Assembly (NCBI RefSeq): GCF_001940525.2
Contig: NZ_CP019437.1
Coordinates: forward strand, 3,025,501 to 3,089,500
From: Thioclava nitratireducens
Lineage (GTDB): Bacteria; Pseudomonadota; Alphaproteobacteria; Rhodobacterales; Rhodobacteraceae
Length of the DNA: 64,000 nucleotides
Direction of reading: 5' to 3'
In this document: positions 8,803 through 17,812 of the stretch, one piece after another
Layout of the letters: each line of letters begins with the position of its first letter
Position numbering within the stretch: position 1 is the stretch's first letter
Program-made: the position numbers and the translations under genes
Notes under the pieces: model-generated
The model's input: the letters and a program-made list of their open reading frames with translations, nothing else
The model's database searches: none
What the model was told of the DNA's origin: nothing

Positions 8803-8846
8803 TGTTATACTTAAAGGATCAGAGGCGATGACGAGAGGAGGAAGAC

Positions 8847-9032
8847 ATGTCCCGTCACATCATCGACCGCGCCGAACTCAAGGCCGAAGGGCCGCGCGTG
8901 AAGCGGTTTCTCGAACTGCAGCGGCGCGAAGGTATCCACCCGGCAATTAAGGAGCTCAGCAAGCGTGGGCGGCCGGATAACGGCGCGCGCATGAAACAGT
9001 TCCTGCGTATCGAACGGAACGAAGTCACCTGA
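8847..9032 (+). CDS. Small basic protein of 61 residues with internal duplication; function unknown
   Basis: Preceded by a strong ribosome-binding site (GAGAGGAGGAAG, 6 nt before ATG) and followed by an intrinsic terminator, so it is a stand-alone expressed gene. No signal peptide or membrane segment; it is rich in Arg, Lys and Glu. Residues 15-28 (GPRVKRFLELQRRE) and 46-59 (GARMKQFLRIERNE) align with seven identities of fourteen, suggesting a duplicated helical unit. I do not recognise a family; a small nucleic-acid- or ribosome-binding or stress protein is possible but speculative. Confidence 0.7.
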   Translation: MSRHIIDRAELKAEGPRVKRFLELQRREGIHPAIKELSKRGRPDNGARMKQFLRIERNEVT

Positions 9033-9068
9033 CCGTCCTGTCAGCGCTCGAGAGCATCGAAAACGCGA

Positions 9069-9104
9069 AAGGGCGTGCCGTCAAGCACGCCCTTCTGTTT
9101 TCTC
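9069..9104 (+). terminator. Intrinsic terminator, probably bidirectional
   Basis: Ten-base-pair stem AAGGGCGTGC/GCACGCCCTT (9069-9078, 9085-9094), six-base loop, then CTGTTTTCTC. It ends the 61-aa gene and, from the other strand, could also end ilvE, whose stop is at 9120. Confidence 0.85.
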
Positions 9105-9119
9105 AAAGCGTTACGTGGA

Positions 9120-9989
9120 TCAGGTGCGCACGAGCTTTTCGTAGGTTTCTGCGATGTCGCGGGTCAGCGCGCCGACCTCGAAGTTGAACTCACGGATCTG
9201 GCTGACCGGGGTCACCTCGGCGGCGGTTCCGGTGAGCCAGCACTGCTCGAACTCGGCCAGTTCAGTCGGCTCGATCAGGCGCTCGTGCACCTTGATACCC
9301 TTCTCTTCCAGCAGCCCGATCACCGTACGCCGCGTGATCCCGTTGAGGAAGACGTCAGCCTTGGGCGTGTGCACTTCGCCGTCCTTCACGAAGAAGATGT
9401 TCGCGCCGGTCGCCTCGGCGACGTAGCCACGCCAATCCATGAACAGCGCATCCGAGAAGCCGCGATCTTCGGCGGCGTGCTTCGACATGGTGCAGATCAT
9501 GTAGAGACCGGCGGCCTTGGCCTCGGCCGGGATCGTGCGCGGATCGGGGCGACGCCATTTCGCGATGTCGAGCTTGGCGCCCTTCATCTTCGCGTCCCCG
9601 TAATAGTTGCCCCATTCCCAGCCGGCGATCGCCAGACGCACGGGGTTCTTGCGCGCCGAGACGCCCATATCCTCGCCCGCGCCACGCCATGCGACCGCGC
9701 GCACATAGGCGTCGGTCCAGCCATTGGCCTTCAGCATGTCGTATTTCGCCTTCTCGATCTCTTCGACCGAATAGGGGATTTCCATATCGAGCAGCTGCGC
9801 CGACTTCCGCAGGCGGGCGGAATGCTCTTCGCCTTTGAAAATCTTGCCGTTGTAGCAACGTTCGCCTTCAAAGACGGAGGACGCGTAATGCAGCGCGTGG
9901 GTCAGGATGTGGACATTGGCGTCGCGCCAATCCACAAGCTGTCCATCCATCCAGATCTTGCCGTCACGATCCTCATACGAGCCCGACAT
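9120..9989 (-). CDS. ilvE: Branched-chain amino acid aminotransferase
   Basis: A 289-residue fold-type IV PLP enzyme performing the last step of valine, leucine and isoleucine synthesis. Signature features: HALHYASSVFEGERCY (residues 31-46), the probable PLP lysine K158 in AEAKAAGLY, GYVAEATGANIFFV and GITRRTVIGL, then LTGTAAEVTPV. Start at 9989 is supported by GGAGAG 6 nt upstream (AAGGAGAGTAAG). Transcribed divergently from petP; the shared intergenic region is about 150 bp. Confidence 0.95.
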   Translation of the reverse strand: MSGSYEDRDGKIWMDGQLVDWRDANVHILTHALHYASSVFEGERCYNGKIFKGEEHSARLRKSAQLLDMEIPYSVEEIEKAKYDMLKANGWTDAYVRAVAWRGAGEDMGVSARKNPVRLAIAGWEWGNYYGDAKMKGAKLDIAKWRRPDPRTIPAEAKAAGLYMICTMSKHAAEDRGFSDALFMDWRGYVAEATGANIFFVKDGEVHTPKADVFLNGITRRTVIGLLEEKGIKVHERLIEPTELAEFEQCWLTGTAAEVTPVSQIREFNFEVGALTRDIAETYEKLVRT

Positions 9990-10083
9990 CTTACTCTCCT
10001 TGCAGCCACGCCAATTTACGATTATTGCGCAACCTACGTCCGAAGTGGACATTTTCTTGCGCGAAAACTGCTTTGCGGTAACA

Positions 10084-10104
10084 GTTGAGTCTTGGAAAGT
10101 CAAC
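10084..10104. promoter_or_regulatory. Inverted repeat between ilvE and petP
   Basis: GTTGA (10084-10088) and TCAAC (10100-10104) flank an 11-base centre, 38 bases upstream of the petP start. The size is compatible with a MarR-dimer site, so autoregulation by PetP is conceivable. Only five bases per arm, so weak. Confidence 0.3.
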
Positions 10105-10141
10105 AAGGCTGACATAAAGTCACGCAAAAGAGAGGGACGAT

Positions 10142-10639
10142 ATGGCAGATAGCGGCAGCCCCGGGGGCGAGACACTTCTTTTCCTGACGGACGAGCAATT
10201 GCGCAAGGGCATCGAAGCGATGTTCTTCGCCTATCGCGCCTTTACCGCCGACCCTGACCGACTGCTCGAAGAATACGGCTACGGACGCGCGCATCACCGC
10301 GCGCTGCATTTCATCAACCGCCAGCCGGGGCTGACGGTGACGACGCTGCTCGCAGTTCTGGGCGTAACCAAGCAATCACTCAACCGGGTGCTGCGCACGC
10401 TGATCGAGGACGGGCTGGTGGAAAGCCGCGTCGGTACCCGCGACAAGCGCGAGCGGCGATTGCATCTGACGGCCGAGGGCGAGACGCTGGAACGCGCACT
10501 GTCCGAGGCGCAGCGGGGGCGAATGCGCTCTGCCTATCGCGCCGCGGGGCCGCAGGCGGTGGCGGGTTTCCGGCAGGTGCTCGAGGCGATGATGGGCCCC
10601 GATCTGCACAAGCTCTATCAAATGATGAAAGACGACTGA
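10142..10639 (+). CDS. petP: MarR-family transcriptional regulator PetP
   Basis: 165 residues with a MarR-type winged helix: GYGRAHHRALHFINRQPGLTVTTLLAVLGV-like segment at residues 34-63, recognition region TKQSLNRVLRTLIEDGLVESR and a beta-wing DKRERRLHLTAEG. In R. capsulatus petP and petR precede petABC and affect bc1 expression; position and neighbours here match. ATG follows AGAGAGGGA. Stop overlaps the petR start by one base (TGATG), indicating translational coupling. Confidence 0.9.
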   Translation: MADSGSPGGETLLFLTDEQLRKGIEAMFFAYRAFTADPDRLLEEYGYGRAHHRALHFINRQPGLTVTTLLAVLGVTKQSLNRVLRTLIEDGLVESRVGTRDKRERRLHLTAEGETLERALSEAQRGRMRSAYRAAGPQAVAGFRQVLEAMMGPDLHKLYQMMKDD

Positions 10640-11352
10640 TGCCCTACTCGGCCGAACCTCATCTGCTTATCGTCGACGATGACGAACGCATCCGGACGCT
10701 GCTGAAAAGCTTTTTGCAGCGACACGGCTTTCTCGTCACTGCGGCGCGCGACGCGGGCCATGCGCGCTCGTTGCTGGCGGGGCTGGAGTTCAATCTGATC
10801 GTGATGGATGTGATGATGCCGGGCGATGACGGGCTCAGCCTGACCCGTGACCTGCGCGGCAGATCGGTAAGCACGCCGATCCTGCTGCTGACCGCACGGG
10901 GCGAGACGCGCGAGCGGATCGAGGGGCTCGAAGCCGGCGCCGACGACTATCTCGCAAAGCCGTTCGAGCCGAAGGAACTGCTGCTGCGGATCAACGCGAT
11001 CCTGCGCCGGGTTCCGCAGGAAACCGAGAGCGGCCCGAAATACCTCTCGCTGGGGCCGCTGAAATACGATCAGGACCGGGGCGAGCTGTGGGATGGCGAC
11101 ACGCCGGTGAAGCTGACCGCGACAGAGGTGCAGTTGATGCGCATCTTCGCGACTCATGCGGGCGACGTGGTCAGCCGCACGGAATTGATCGAGGAACTGG
11201 GCCGCGAGCGGGGCAATGGCGAAGAAGGCGGCGGCGACCGGGCGGTCGACGTGCAGATCACACGCCTGCGCCGCAAGATAGAGCGCGACCCGCGCGAACC
11301 CCGCTACCTGCAGACGGTGCGCGGTCTGGGCTACATGCTCGCGCCCGACTGA
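10639..11352 (+). CDS. petR: OmpR-family response regulator PetR
   Basis: 237 residues: an N-terminal receiver with acidic pocket D13-D15, phosphoacceptor D57 (VMDVMMPG) and K107 (YLAKPFEP), then a winged-helix DNA-binding domain ending RYLQTVRGLGYML. No histidine kinase gene is adjacent; as in Rhodobacter it is an orphan partner of PetP upstream of petABC. It probably regulates respiratory or photosynthetic electron-transport genes. The bc1 genes begin 370 bp further on and likely have their own promoter. Confidence 0.92.
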   Translation: MPYSAEPHLLIVDDDERIRTLLKSFLQRHGFLVTAARDAGHARSLLAGLEFNLIVMDVMMPGDDGLSLTRDLRGRSVSTPILLLTARGETRERIEGLEAGADDYLAKPFEPKELLLRINAILRRVPQETESGPKYLSLGPLKYDQDRGELWDGDTPVKLTATEVQLMRIFATHAGDVVSRTELIEELGRERGNGEEGGGDRAVDVQITRLRRKIERDPREPRYLQTVRGLGYMLAPD

Positions 11353-11722
11353 GCGGAGGCGAACACTACATCTTGATTGCGCCTCGCAGTGGCATGGCAG
11401 GCGGCGGTTCTGGTCAGTTCACGCTAAAGCATGTGAAACTTTTCCATGTTCAAAACGCCACGAATCGCTTTTCCTCAATCGGGAGCGGCATTTGTGCATT
11501 GAACTTGCCGGGCGGCCCCTTCCCCGGCACGCACGGCCATTGACCCGGGGTGATCTGTTGCAAGAGCGACATTTAACTGCCCCTCAGCACAAATTCAGTT
11601 GATTGTGTTCTGGACTGACAAATTCGTGATTGGTATGAGAGCGGCCATGTTTGGCGGCACCGCGCGACGTGCCCCGGCACGTCACTATCGGCCCCCTCGC
11701 GGGCCCGGGAAGGAGAGACAAC
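11353..11722 (+). other. petR-petA intergenic leader
   Basis: A 370-bp non-coding stretch before the Rieske gene. It is more AT-rich in its middle (11560-11635), as expected for a promoter, but I cannot assign hexamers with confidence. The distal part holds an 18-bp palindrome (11666-11683) and a strong ribosome-binding site (AAGGAGAGA) for petA. Confidence 0.5.
11666..11683. promoter_or_regulatory. Perfect 18-bp palindrome in the petABC leader
   Basis: GACGTGCC-CC-GGCACGTC: eight-base perfect arms separated by two bases, 40 bases upstream of the petA start. The tight spacing suits a dimeric protein-binding site better than an RNA hairpin. PetR, PetP or a redox regulator are candidates, by context only. 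Confidence 0.45.
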
Positions 11723-12283
11723 GTGTCCCACGCAGATAATAACGCAGGCACCCGGAGGGATTTCCTCTACTACGCCACCGCCGGCACCGGCGCGGTGGTG
11801 ACCGGCGCGGCCGTCTGGCCGCTGGTGAACCAGATGAATGCATCGGCCGACGTCAAGGCGCTCTCGTCGATCTTCGTCGACGTTTCCGGCGTCGAGCTCG
11901 GCACGCAGCTCACGGTGAAATGGCGCGGCAAGCCAGTCTTCATCCGCCGCCGCACCGAAGAGGAAATTCAATACGCCCGGGAGGTTCCGCTGTCCGAACT
12001 GGTCGACACCTCGGCCGAGAACGCGAACAAGCCGGGCGCCGAGGCGACCGACCAGAACCGCACCCTCGACGAGGCAGGCGAATGGCTGGTGATGATCGGC
12101 GTGTGCACCCACCTGGGCTGCGTGCCGATCGGCAACGAGTCGGGCGATTACCACGGCTGGTTCTGCCCCTGCCACGGGTCGCATTACGACTCCGCCGGCC
12201 GGATCCGCAAAGGTCCTGCCCCGCGCAACCTGAACATCCCGGTGGCCCAGTTCACCGATGACACCACGATCAAACTGGGCTGA
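11723..12283 (+). CDS. petA: Ubiquinol-cytochrome c reductase Rieske iron-sulfur subunit
   Basis: 186 residues. An N-terminal twin-arginine motif (TRRDFLY) precedes an uncleaved membrane anchor (residues 17-36). The Rieske cluster boxes CTHLGC and CPCHGSHYD carry the Cys/His ligands of the 2Fe-2S centre. The flexible hinge [12 protein letters not shown] and the sequence overall closely resemble R. capsulatus PetA. GTG start at 11723 follows AAGGAGAGA and reads [10 protein letters not shown], matching the known Rhodobacter N-terminus. It transfers electrons from ubiquinol to cytochrome c1 in the periplasm. First gene of petABC. Confidence 0.98.
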   Translation: MSHADNNAGTRRDFLYYATAGTGAVVTGAAVWPLVNQMNASADVKALSSIFVDVSGVELGTQLTVKWRGKPVFIRRRTEEEIQYAREVPLSELVDTSAENANKPGAEATDQNRTLDEAGEWLVMIGVCTHLGCVPIGNESGDYHGWFCPCHGSHYDSAGRIRKGPAPRNLNIPVAQFTDDTTIKLG

Positions 12284-12295
12284 GGAGGCAGTTAG

Positions 12296-13612
12296 ATGTC
12301 GGGCATTCCCCACGACCATTACGAGCCCAAGACGGGCTTCGAAAAGTGGACGCACAAGCGTCTTCCCATCATCGGGCTGATCTACGACACGATCATGATC
12401 CCCACCCCCAAGAACCTTAACTGGTGGTGGATCTGGGGCATCGTGCTGGCGTTCTGCCTCGTGCTGCAGATCGTCACCGGCATCGTTCTGGTGATGCATT
12501 ACACCCCGCATGTCGACCTGGCCTTCGCCTCGGTCGAGCACATCATGCGCGACGTGAATGGCGGCTACATGCTGCGCTACATCCACGCGAACGGCGCCTC
12601 GCTGTTCTTCCTCGCCGTCTATATCCACATTTTCCGCGGCCTTTATTACGGCTCCTACAAGGCGCCCCGCGAGATCACCTGGATCATCGGCATGATCATC
12701 TATCTGTGCATGATGGGCACGGCGTTCATGGGTTACGTTCTGCCCTGGGGCCAGATGTCCTTCTGGGGCGCGACGGTGATCACCGGCCTGTTCGGCGCGA
12801 TCCCGGGCATCGGCGAGTCGATCCAGGCATGGCTGCTCGGCGGCCCGGCGGTGGACAACGCGACGCTGAACCGCTTCTTCTCGCTGCACTACCTGCTGCC
12901 CTTCGTGATCGCAGCCCTGGTGATCGTGCATATCTGGGCCTTCCACACCACGGGCAACAACAACCCGACGGGCGTTCCGGTCCGCACCGGCTCGAAAGCG
13001 GAAGCGGAGAAGGACACCCTGCCCTTCTGGCCCTATTTCGTGATCAAGGACCTGTTCGCGCTCGCCGTGATCCTGCTGGTCTTCTCGGCTGTCGTGGGCT
13101 TCATGCCGAACTACCTCGGCCACCCCGACAACTACATCGAGGCGAACCCGCTGGCGACGCCCGCACACATCGTGCCCGAATGGTACTTCCTGCCGTTCTA
13201 CGCGATCCTGCGCGCCTTCACCTCGGACGTCTGGGCCGTGATGTTCGTCAACTGGATCACCTTCGGTATCGTCGACGCCAAGTTCTTCGGCGTGCTCGCG
13301 ATGTTCGGCGCGATCCTCGTGATGGCGCTGGCCCCGTGGCTCGACACCTCGAAGGTGCGTTCGGGCTCGTACCGCCCGATGTTCAAATGGTGGTTCTGGC
13401 TGCTGGCGATCGACTTCATGGTGCTGATGTGGGTGGGCGCGATGCCGACCGACGGGATTTATCCCTACATCTCGCTGATCGGCGCGACCTACTGGTTCGT
13501 CTATTTCCTCGTGATCCTGCCGCTCCTGGGCCTGATCGAGAAGCCGCAAGCGATGCCGGCGACGATCGAGGAAGACTTCAACCACCACTACAATATCAAA
13601 CCGGCTGAATGA
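12296..13612 (+). CDS. petB: Cytochrome b subunit of the bc1 complex
   Basis: 438 residues with eight transmembrane helices. The four haem-ligating histidines lie in helices B and D ([46 protein letters not shown]). The Qo-site motif [12 protein letters not shown] is around residue 294. It oxidises quinol at the periplasmic Qo site and reduces quinone at Qi, supporting the Q-cycle. Twelve nt after petA with AGGAGG as ribosome-binding site; its stop overlaps an alternative petC ATG (ATGA). Confidence 0.98.
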   Translation: MSGIPHDHYEPKTGFEKWTHKRLPIIGLIYDTIMIPTPKNLNWWWIWGIVLAFCLVLQIVTGIVLVMHYTPHVDLAFASVEHIMRDVNGGYMLRYIHANGASLFFLAVYIHIFRGLYYGSYKAPREITWIIGMIIYLCMMGTAFMGYVLPWGQMSFWGATVITGLFGAIPGIGESIQAWLLGGPAVDNATLNRFFSLHYLLPFVIAALVIVHIWAFHTTGNNNPTGVPVRTGSKAEAEKDTLPFWPYFVIKDLFALAVILLVFSAVVGFMPNYLGHPDNYIEANPLATPAHIVPEWYFLPFYAILRAFTSDVWAVMFVNWITFGIVDAKFFGVLAMFGAILVMALAPWLDTSKVRSGSYRPMFKWWFWLLAIDFMVLMWVGAMPTDGIYPYISLIGATYWFVYFLVILPLLGLIEKPQAMPATIEEDFNHHYNIKPAE

Positions 13613-13632
13613 GTAAGGAAGAGGGACACAAA

Positions 13633-14433
13633 ATGAAACATCTTCTGATCTCTGCCCTCTCGGCGCTGGTGATCGGGGCGAGCACCCTGGTGAACCCGGC
13701 GGTGGCGGCCGAAGGCGGCCACATCGAGGATATCAGCTTCTCCTTCGAGGGCCCCTTCGGGACCTTCGACCAGCAGCAGCTGCGTCGCGGCTTCCAGGTC
13801 TACCGGGAGGTCTGCTCGGCCTGCCACGGGCTGCGCTACGTCGCGTTCCGCACGCTTGCGGATCAGGGCGGCCCGATGATGGACCCGGCTTGGGTGCGTG
13901 CCTACGCGGCCGAGTTCACCGTGATGGACAAGGAAACCGGCGAAGAGCGCCCCGGCAAGGAGACGGACCACTTCCCGTTCATCTCCGGCATGGGCATGGG
14001 TCCGGACCTGTCGCTGATGGCGAAAGCGCGCGCGGGCTTCCACGGCCCCTACGGCCTCGGCATCAACCAGTTCTTCCGCGGCATCGGTGGCCCCGAATAC
14101 ATCCACGCGGTGCTCACCGGCTTCACCGGCGAGGAAAAGGAAGAAGCGGGCTCGATCTTCTACGAGAACCACGCCTTCCCGGGTGGCTGGATCGCGATGC
14201 CCCCTCCGCTCTCGGAAGACCTCATCGAGTATGAGGACGGCACGCCCGCAACCGTCGACCAGATGGCCCGGGACGTCTCCGCATTCCTGATGTGGACGGC
14301 TGAACCGAAGCTGGAATCGCGCAAGCGCTGGGGCTTCGTGGCGGTGATGATGCTGATCGTGCTGAGCACGCTGCTTTACCTGACCAACAAGAAGCTCTGG
14401 GCGCCCCACAAGGGTAAGCAGTTCGATCTGTAA
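13633..14433 (+). CDS. petC: Cytochrome c1
   Basis: About 266 residues: signal peptide [16 protein letters not shown]...AVAAEG, c-type haem motif CSACH ([17 protein letters not shown]) near residues 45-60, a periplasmic domain, and a C-terminal anchor helix ([19 protein letters not shown]) with a basic cytoplasmic tail. It passes electrons from the Rieske centre to soluble or anchored cytochrome c. An ATG at 13609 overlaps the petB stop, but 13633 with AAGAGGGA upstream gives the normal signal peptide. Confidence 0.97.
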   Translation: MKHLLISALSALVIGASTLVNPAVAAEGGHIEDISFSFEGPFGTFDQQQLRRGFQVYREVCSACHGLRYVAFRTLADQGGPMMDPAWVRAYAAEFTVMDKETGEERPGKETDHFPFISGMGMGPDLSLMAKARAGFHGPYGLGINQFFRGIGGPEYIHAVLTGFTGEEKEEAGSIFYENHAFPGGWIAMPPPLSEDLIEYEDGTPATVDQMARDVSAFLMWTAEPKLESRKRWGFVAVMMLIVLSTLLYLTNKKLWAPHKGKQFDL

Positions 14434-14460
14434 GCCTGGGCCCGACCTGCTAGACTGATG

Positions 14461-14490
14461 AACGCCCCCTCGCCCGCGAGGGGGCGTTTT
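14461..14490 (+). terminator. Intrinsic terminator of petABC
   Basis: Twelve-base-pair stem AACGCCCCCTCG/CGAGGGGGCGTT with a four-base loop, followed by TTTTCC. Confidence 0.9.
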
Positions 14491-14510
14491 CCATTTCCCG
14501 GAGCTGCCCG

Positions 14511-14858
14511 ATGTCTATCCCGCCGCCAGGCTTTGCGCCGCTGCCCGACCCGCCCTATTACGCGGTGATCTTCGCCTCTCTCCGCGGTGCACCCGACGAC
14601 GGATATGGCGCGATGGCCGCGGAGATGGCCGCGCTTGCCGCTCGGCAGCCCGGCTATCTCGGGGTGGAGAGCGCACGCGACGGGACAGGCTTCGGCCTCA
14701 CCGTCAGCTACTGGGCCGACGAGACCGCTCTGATTGCGTGGAAGGCGGTGGCGAAGCACCAGCTCGCCCAACGCCTCGGCAAGGATCGCTGGTATCTCCA
14801 CTACGCGCTGCGCGTCGCCAAGGTCGAACGCCAGTATGAAGGTCCGGAGGGGCGCTGA
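14511..14858 (+). CDS. Antibiotic-biosynthesis-monooxygenase (ABM) fold protein
   Basis: 115 residues with the ferredoxin-like pattern of the ABM/DUF4188-like dimeric alpha-beta-barrel family: YYAVIFASLR, then a helix AAEMAALAARQPGYLGVESAR, FGLTVSYWADETALIAWKAVAKHQLAQ and a C-terminal strand WYLHYALRVAKVER. Family members include haem-degrading and quinone-modifying enzymes and proteins of unknown role. Here no substrate can be assigned. It follows the petABC terminator and stands alone. Confidence 0.72.
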   Translation: MSIPPPGFAPLPDPPYYAVIFASLRGAPDDGYGAMAAEMAALAARQPGYLGVESARDGTGFGLTVSYWADETALIAWKAVAKHQLAQRLGKDRWYLHYALRVAKVERQYEGPEGR

Positions 14859-14949
14859 ACCGCGCCTGCCGCTGACGCGGCGCAATGTGGTTGCGCTCTT
14901 GGATGTCGGGGGCAAGCGGGCTATCTGGAAGGGGACACGAGGAGTAACA

Positions 14950-15732
14950 ATGCCCGACATTTCCGACCTGCCGCATATCAGCCCCGCCTCCCGCGCCCCG
15001 CGTCTGTGCGTGCTGATCGACGCCGATAACGTGCCCGCCGGATATGCCGAAGCGATCTTCGAAGAGATCGCCTCGCTCGGCGAAGCCTCGGTGCGCCGGA
15101 TCTACGGCGACTGGTCGGCGCAGCGCCTCGCGGGCTGGGCCAAGCGCGTCGCCGAACTCGGCCTCGTCGCGGATCAGCAATTTGCCAATACCAAGGGGAA
15201 GAACGCCTCCGATATCGGCCTCGTCATCGCGGCGATGGATTTCCTGCATTCCGACCTGTTCGATGGTTTCGTGCTGGTCTCCTCGGACAGCGACTTCACC
15301 CGCCTCGCCGCTCGCATCCGCGAACAGGGGCTCGATGTCTACGGCATCGGCGAGCAGAAGACCCCCGAAGCCTTCCGCAAGGCCTGTAAACGCTTCATCT
15401 ATGTCGAGAACCTCGGCAATGGCGAGAGCACCGCGGAGACCGCGACTAAGCCCGCCTCGGACAAGACCAGCGCCGCCGCCCCGAAATCCTCGAGTGGCAA
15501 GCAGGAGCCGAAGGCCGCGATCCCGATCATCGTCAACGCGATGAAGGCGATCGGTCTGGAAGAGGAATGGTATTCGCTGGGCCAGCTCGGTCAGTTCATC
15601 ACGCAGGCAAACCCGGATTTCGACACCCGCACCTATGGCAGCGCGAAACTTTCCGACCTGCTGATCAAGACGGGCCGTTTCCAGCTGCAGCGCGGCGAAG
15701 GCAATCAGTGGATGGTGCGCGATCTGGCCTGA
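14950..15732 (+). CDS. NYN-domain RNase-like protein with C-terminal OST-HTH/LOTUS-type domain
   Basis: 260 residues. The N-terminal NYN (PIN-like, LabA) domain shows the acidic residues expected of a metal-dependent nuclease: LCVLIDADNVP (residues 17-27), KNASDIGLVIAAMDFL and FVLVSSDSDFTRLAARIREQG. A low-complexity linker (about 165-185) leads to a LOTUS-like segment IPIIVNAMKAIGLEEEWYSLGQLGQFI...DFDTRTYGSAKLSDLL. Predicted to process or degrade RNA. ATG follows GGAGTAAC. No operon partner is apparent. Confidence 0.85.
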   Translation: MPDISDLPHISPASRAPRLCVLIDADNVPAGYAEAIFEEIASLGEASVRRIYGDWSAQRLAGWAKRVAELGLVADQQFANTKGKNASDIGLVIAAMDFLHSDLFDGFVLVSSDSDFTRLAARIREQGLDVYGIGEQKTPEAFRKACKRFIYVENLGNGESTAETATKPASDKTSAAAPKSSSGKQEPKAAIPIIVNAMKAIGLEEEWYSLGQLGQFITQANPDFDTRTYGSAKLSDLLIKTGRFQLQRGEGNQWMVRDLA

Positions 15733-15753
15733 TCGGGCCAGATCGGGCCGCGC

Positions 15754-16374
15754 TCAGGTGGGGACGCCGTAGCGCGCAAGGAACATCGCGACCGCGCCGC
15801 GGATCACGCGCTCTTTCTCTTCACGGCTGAAGCTGTCGCAAATCCCGAACAGCAGCTTCGGATGCAGTTCCGACTTGCACAGCTCGATGAACAGATAAGC
15901 GGCGAGGTCAATATCGTCGATCACCAGCTCGCCCCGCTCCACCGCGCAGCGCAGGTAATCCATCAGCAATTCGTGCACCAGCGCCGGCCCCGCCGCGTAG
16001 AAGGCGCGGCCAAGCTCGGGGAACCGCTCGGATTCGGAAACGCAGAGCCGGTAGAGCCCTTCGTTCATCTTGCAGCTCATCGACTCGACGATCTGCGACG
16101 CGGCAAGCGAAAGCACCACTTCGGGGGCTGCGCCGAAATCGATCGTGGCGACGGCGCTGTCCGTCTGCTCTTTCAGTTGCGAGCGCACGACTTCGACGAA
16201 CATCAGCCGTTTGTCCGGGAAATAACTGTAGAGCGTGGCTTTCGACACACCCGCTTCCTTGGCGATATCGTCGACCGAGGCCCCATCGAACCCGTCGCGC
16301 AGAAAGATCGTGCGCGCGCCTTCGAGCACCTGGTCGAATTTGCGTCCGCGATTGATCTGATCTGCCTGCGACAT
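15754..16374 (-). CDS. TetR-family transcriptional repressor
   Basis: 206 residues. The N-terminal HTH is ARTIFLRDGFDGASVDDIAKEAGVSKATLYSYFPDKRLMF (residues 20-58), followed by a helical ligand-binding domain with an alpha-helical TetR_C-like region. Start at 16374 (MSQADQINRG) is preceded by GGAGGAC. A perfect 18-bp palindrome lies 41 bp upstream and is the obvious autoregulatory operator. The neighbouring minus-strand gene aroC is biosynthetic, so the regulated targets and the ligand are not evident. Confidence 0.9.
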   Translation of the reverse strand: MSQADQINRGRKFDQVLEGARTIFLRDGFDGASVDDIAKEAGVSKATLYSYFPDKRLMFVEVVRSQLKEQTDSAVATIDFGAAPEVVLSLAASQIVESMSCKMNEGLYRLCVSESERFPELGRAFYAAGPALVHELLMDYLRCAVERGELVIDDIDLAAYLFIELCKSELHPKLLFGICDSFSREEKERVIRGAVAMFLARYGVPT

Positions 16375-16415
16375 CTGTCCTCCGGTTCCGGGAAACGACC
16401 CCCGGGGTCCGCAGA

Positions 16416-16433
16416 ATAAACCGCGCGGTTTAT
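16416..16433. promoter_or_regulatory. TetR-type operator palindrome
   Basis: ATAAACCGCGCGGTTTAT is a perfect 18-bp palindrome of the AAACC....GGTTT type bound by many TetR repressors. It sits 42 bases upstream of the tetR start codon and overlaps where its promoter should be. Confidence 0.75.
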
Positions 16434-16502
16434 ATCCCGCAAGGTCGCACAACGTCACGTCATGGCGGCACGCGCGCGGCAATCCGCTAAAGCTCCCGCC
16501 CT

Positions 16503-16562
16503 GTTTCGGCTTGGCACCAAATATCCCGGGGGGCTCCGCAGGAGCGGGGGCAGAGCCCCTCT
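16503..16562 (+). repeat. Dispersed intergenic repeat, copy D
   Basis: TTTCGGCTTGGCACCAAATATCCCGGGGGG, a short hairpin GCTCC-GCA-GGAGC, then GGGGGCAGAGCCCC. It lies 3' of aroC (minus strand), with the palindrome nearest to the aroC stop codon. Confidence 0.78.
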
Positions 16563-16604
16563 TTCCTCGGTCATCTCGCCTTCCGTCGACGGGGGCGGCG
16601 CCCC

Positions 16605-17705
16605 TCAGCCGATCGTGCCGCGAATACCGCCGGTCTGCGCCCGGTCCATCAGGAACTGGTCAAGGATCACGCAAGCCATCATCGCCTCGGCCACCGGTAC
16701 CGCGCGGATGCCGACGCAGGGATCGTGGCGGCCCTTGGTGATCACCTCCACCTCTTCGCCCGCGACATTGACCGAGCGGCGCGGCGTCAGGATCGACGAG
16801 GTCGGCTTGACCGCGAAGCGCACCGTGATCGGCTGGCCGGTGGTGATCCCGCCCAAGATACCGCCCGCGCGGTTCGAAAGATATTCGACACCATCGGCGC
16901 CCATCACCATCTCGTCGGCATTCTCCACGCCAGTCAGCGCCGCCGCGGCCATGCCCTCGCCGATCTCGACGCCCTTGACCGCGTTGATCGACATCATCGC
17001 GGCGGCCAGCTCGGTATCCATCTTGGCGTAGATCGGCGCGCCCAGCCCCGCAGGGCAGCCCTCGGCCACCACCTCGATCGCAGCGCCAACCGAATTCTGG
17101 CCCTTGCGGATCGCCGCGAGGTAATCGGCCCATTCATCCACTGCTTCGGCGTCGGGCAGGAAGAACGGGTTCTGCAGGATCGCGTTGCGGTCGAACTTCG
17201 CGCGATCGAGATGTTTCGCGCCCATCTGCACCATGTAGCCGTAGATCTGCAGATCGGGGACCAACTGGCGAAGCGCGGCCTGCGCCACACCGCCAGCCGC
17301 CACCCGCGCCGCCGTCTCGCGCGCGCTCGAGCGCCCGCCGCCGCGATAGTCGCGGATACCGTATTTCTGGTGATAGGTGATATCGGCATGGCCGGGGCGG
17401 AACTGCCGCGCGATCTCGCCGTAATCCTTCGAGCGCTGATCGGTATTCTCGATCATCAGCTGGATCGTCGTGCCGGTCGTCTTGCCCTCGAACACGCCCG
17501 AGAGGATACGCACCGCGTCAGGCTCCTTGCGCTGGGTCGTCTCCTTCGACTGGCCCGGACGGCGACGGTCGAGGAATTGCTGGATGAACGCCTCGTCGAT
17601 CTCGATGCCGGGCGGGCAGCCATCCACCGTCGCGCCAAGCGCAGGCCCGTGGCTTTCGCCCCAGGTGGTGACGCGGAACTGATGACCGAAAGTGTTGAAC
17701 GACAT
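16605..17705 (-). CDS. aroC: Chorismate synthase
   Basis: 366 residues of the FMN-dependent enzyme converting 5-enolpyruvylshikimate-3-phosphate to chorismate. Family signatures seen: [18 protein letters not shown] (residues 17-34), [44 protein letters not shown] and the C-terminal [19 protein letters not shown]. Length is normal. The region upstream (17706-17812) separates it from the DUF2794 gene on the same strand. Confidence 0.98.
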   Translation of the reverse strand: MSFNTFGHQFRVTTWGESHGPALGATVDGCPPGIEIDEAFIQQFLDRRRPGQSKETTQRKEPDAVRILSGVFEGKTTGTTIQLMIENTDQRSKDYGEIARQFRPGHADITYHQKYGIRDYRGGGRSSARETAARVAAGGVAQAALRQLVPDLQIYGYMVQMGAKHLDRAKFDRNAILQNPFFLPDAEAVDEWADYLAAIRKGQNSVGAAIEVVAEGCPAGLGAPIYAKMDTELAAAMMSINAVKGVEIGEGMAAAALTGVENADEMVMGADGVEYLSNRAGGILGGITTGQPITVRFAVKPTSSILTPRRSVNVAGEEVEVITKGRHDPCVGIRAVPVAEAMMACVILDQFLMDRAQTGGIRGTIG

Positions 17706-17812
17706 GGGACGCGCGCCTCGCAGGTTTCCTTCGGCGCTGGCTTAGCAAGTCGGGGGCTGCGAGGCAACGTGCATGGCAGTGGGGCGACACTCTCTCAAGG
17801 CGCTTAGCGCCC

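Noticed and set aside
8779..8811. Standard sigma70 promoter TTGAAA ... TATACT
   Set aside because: The spacing is 21 bases, outside the normal 16-18, so only a weak regulatory feature was reported.
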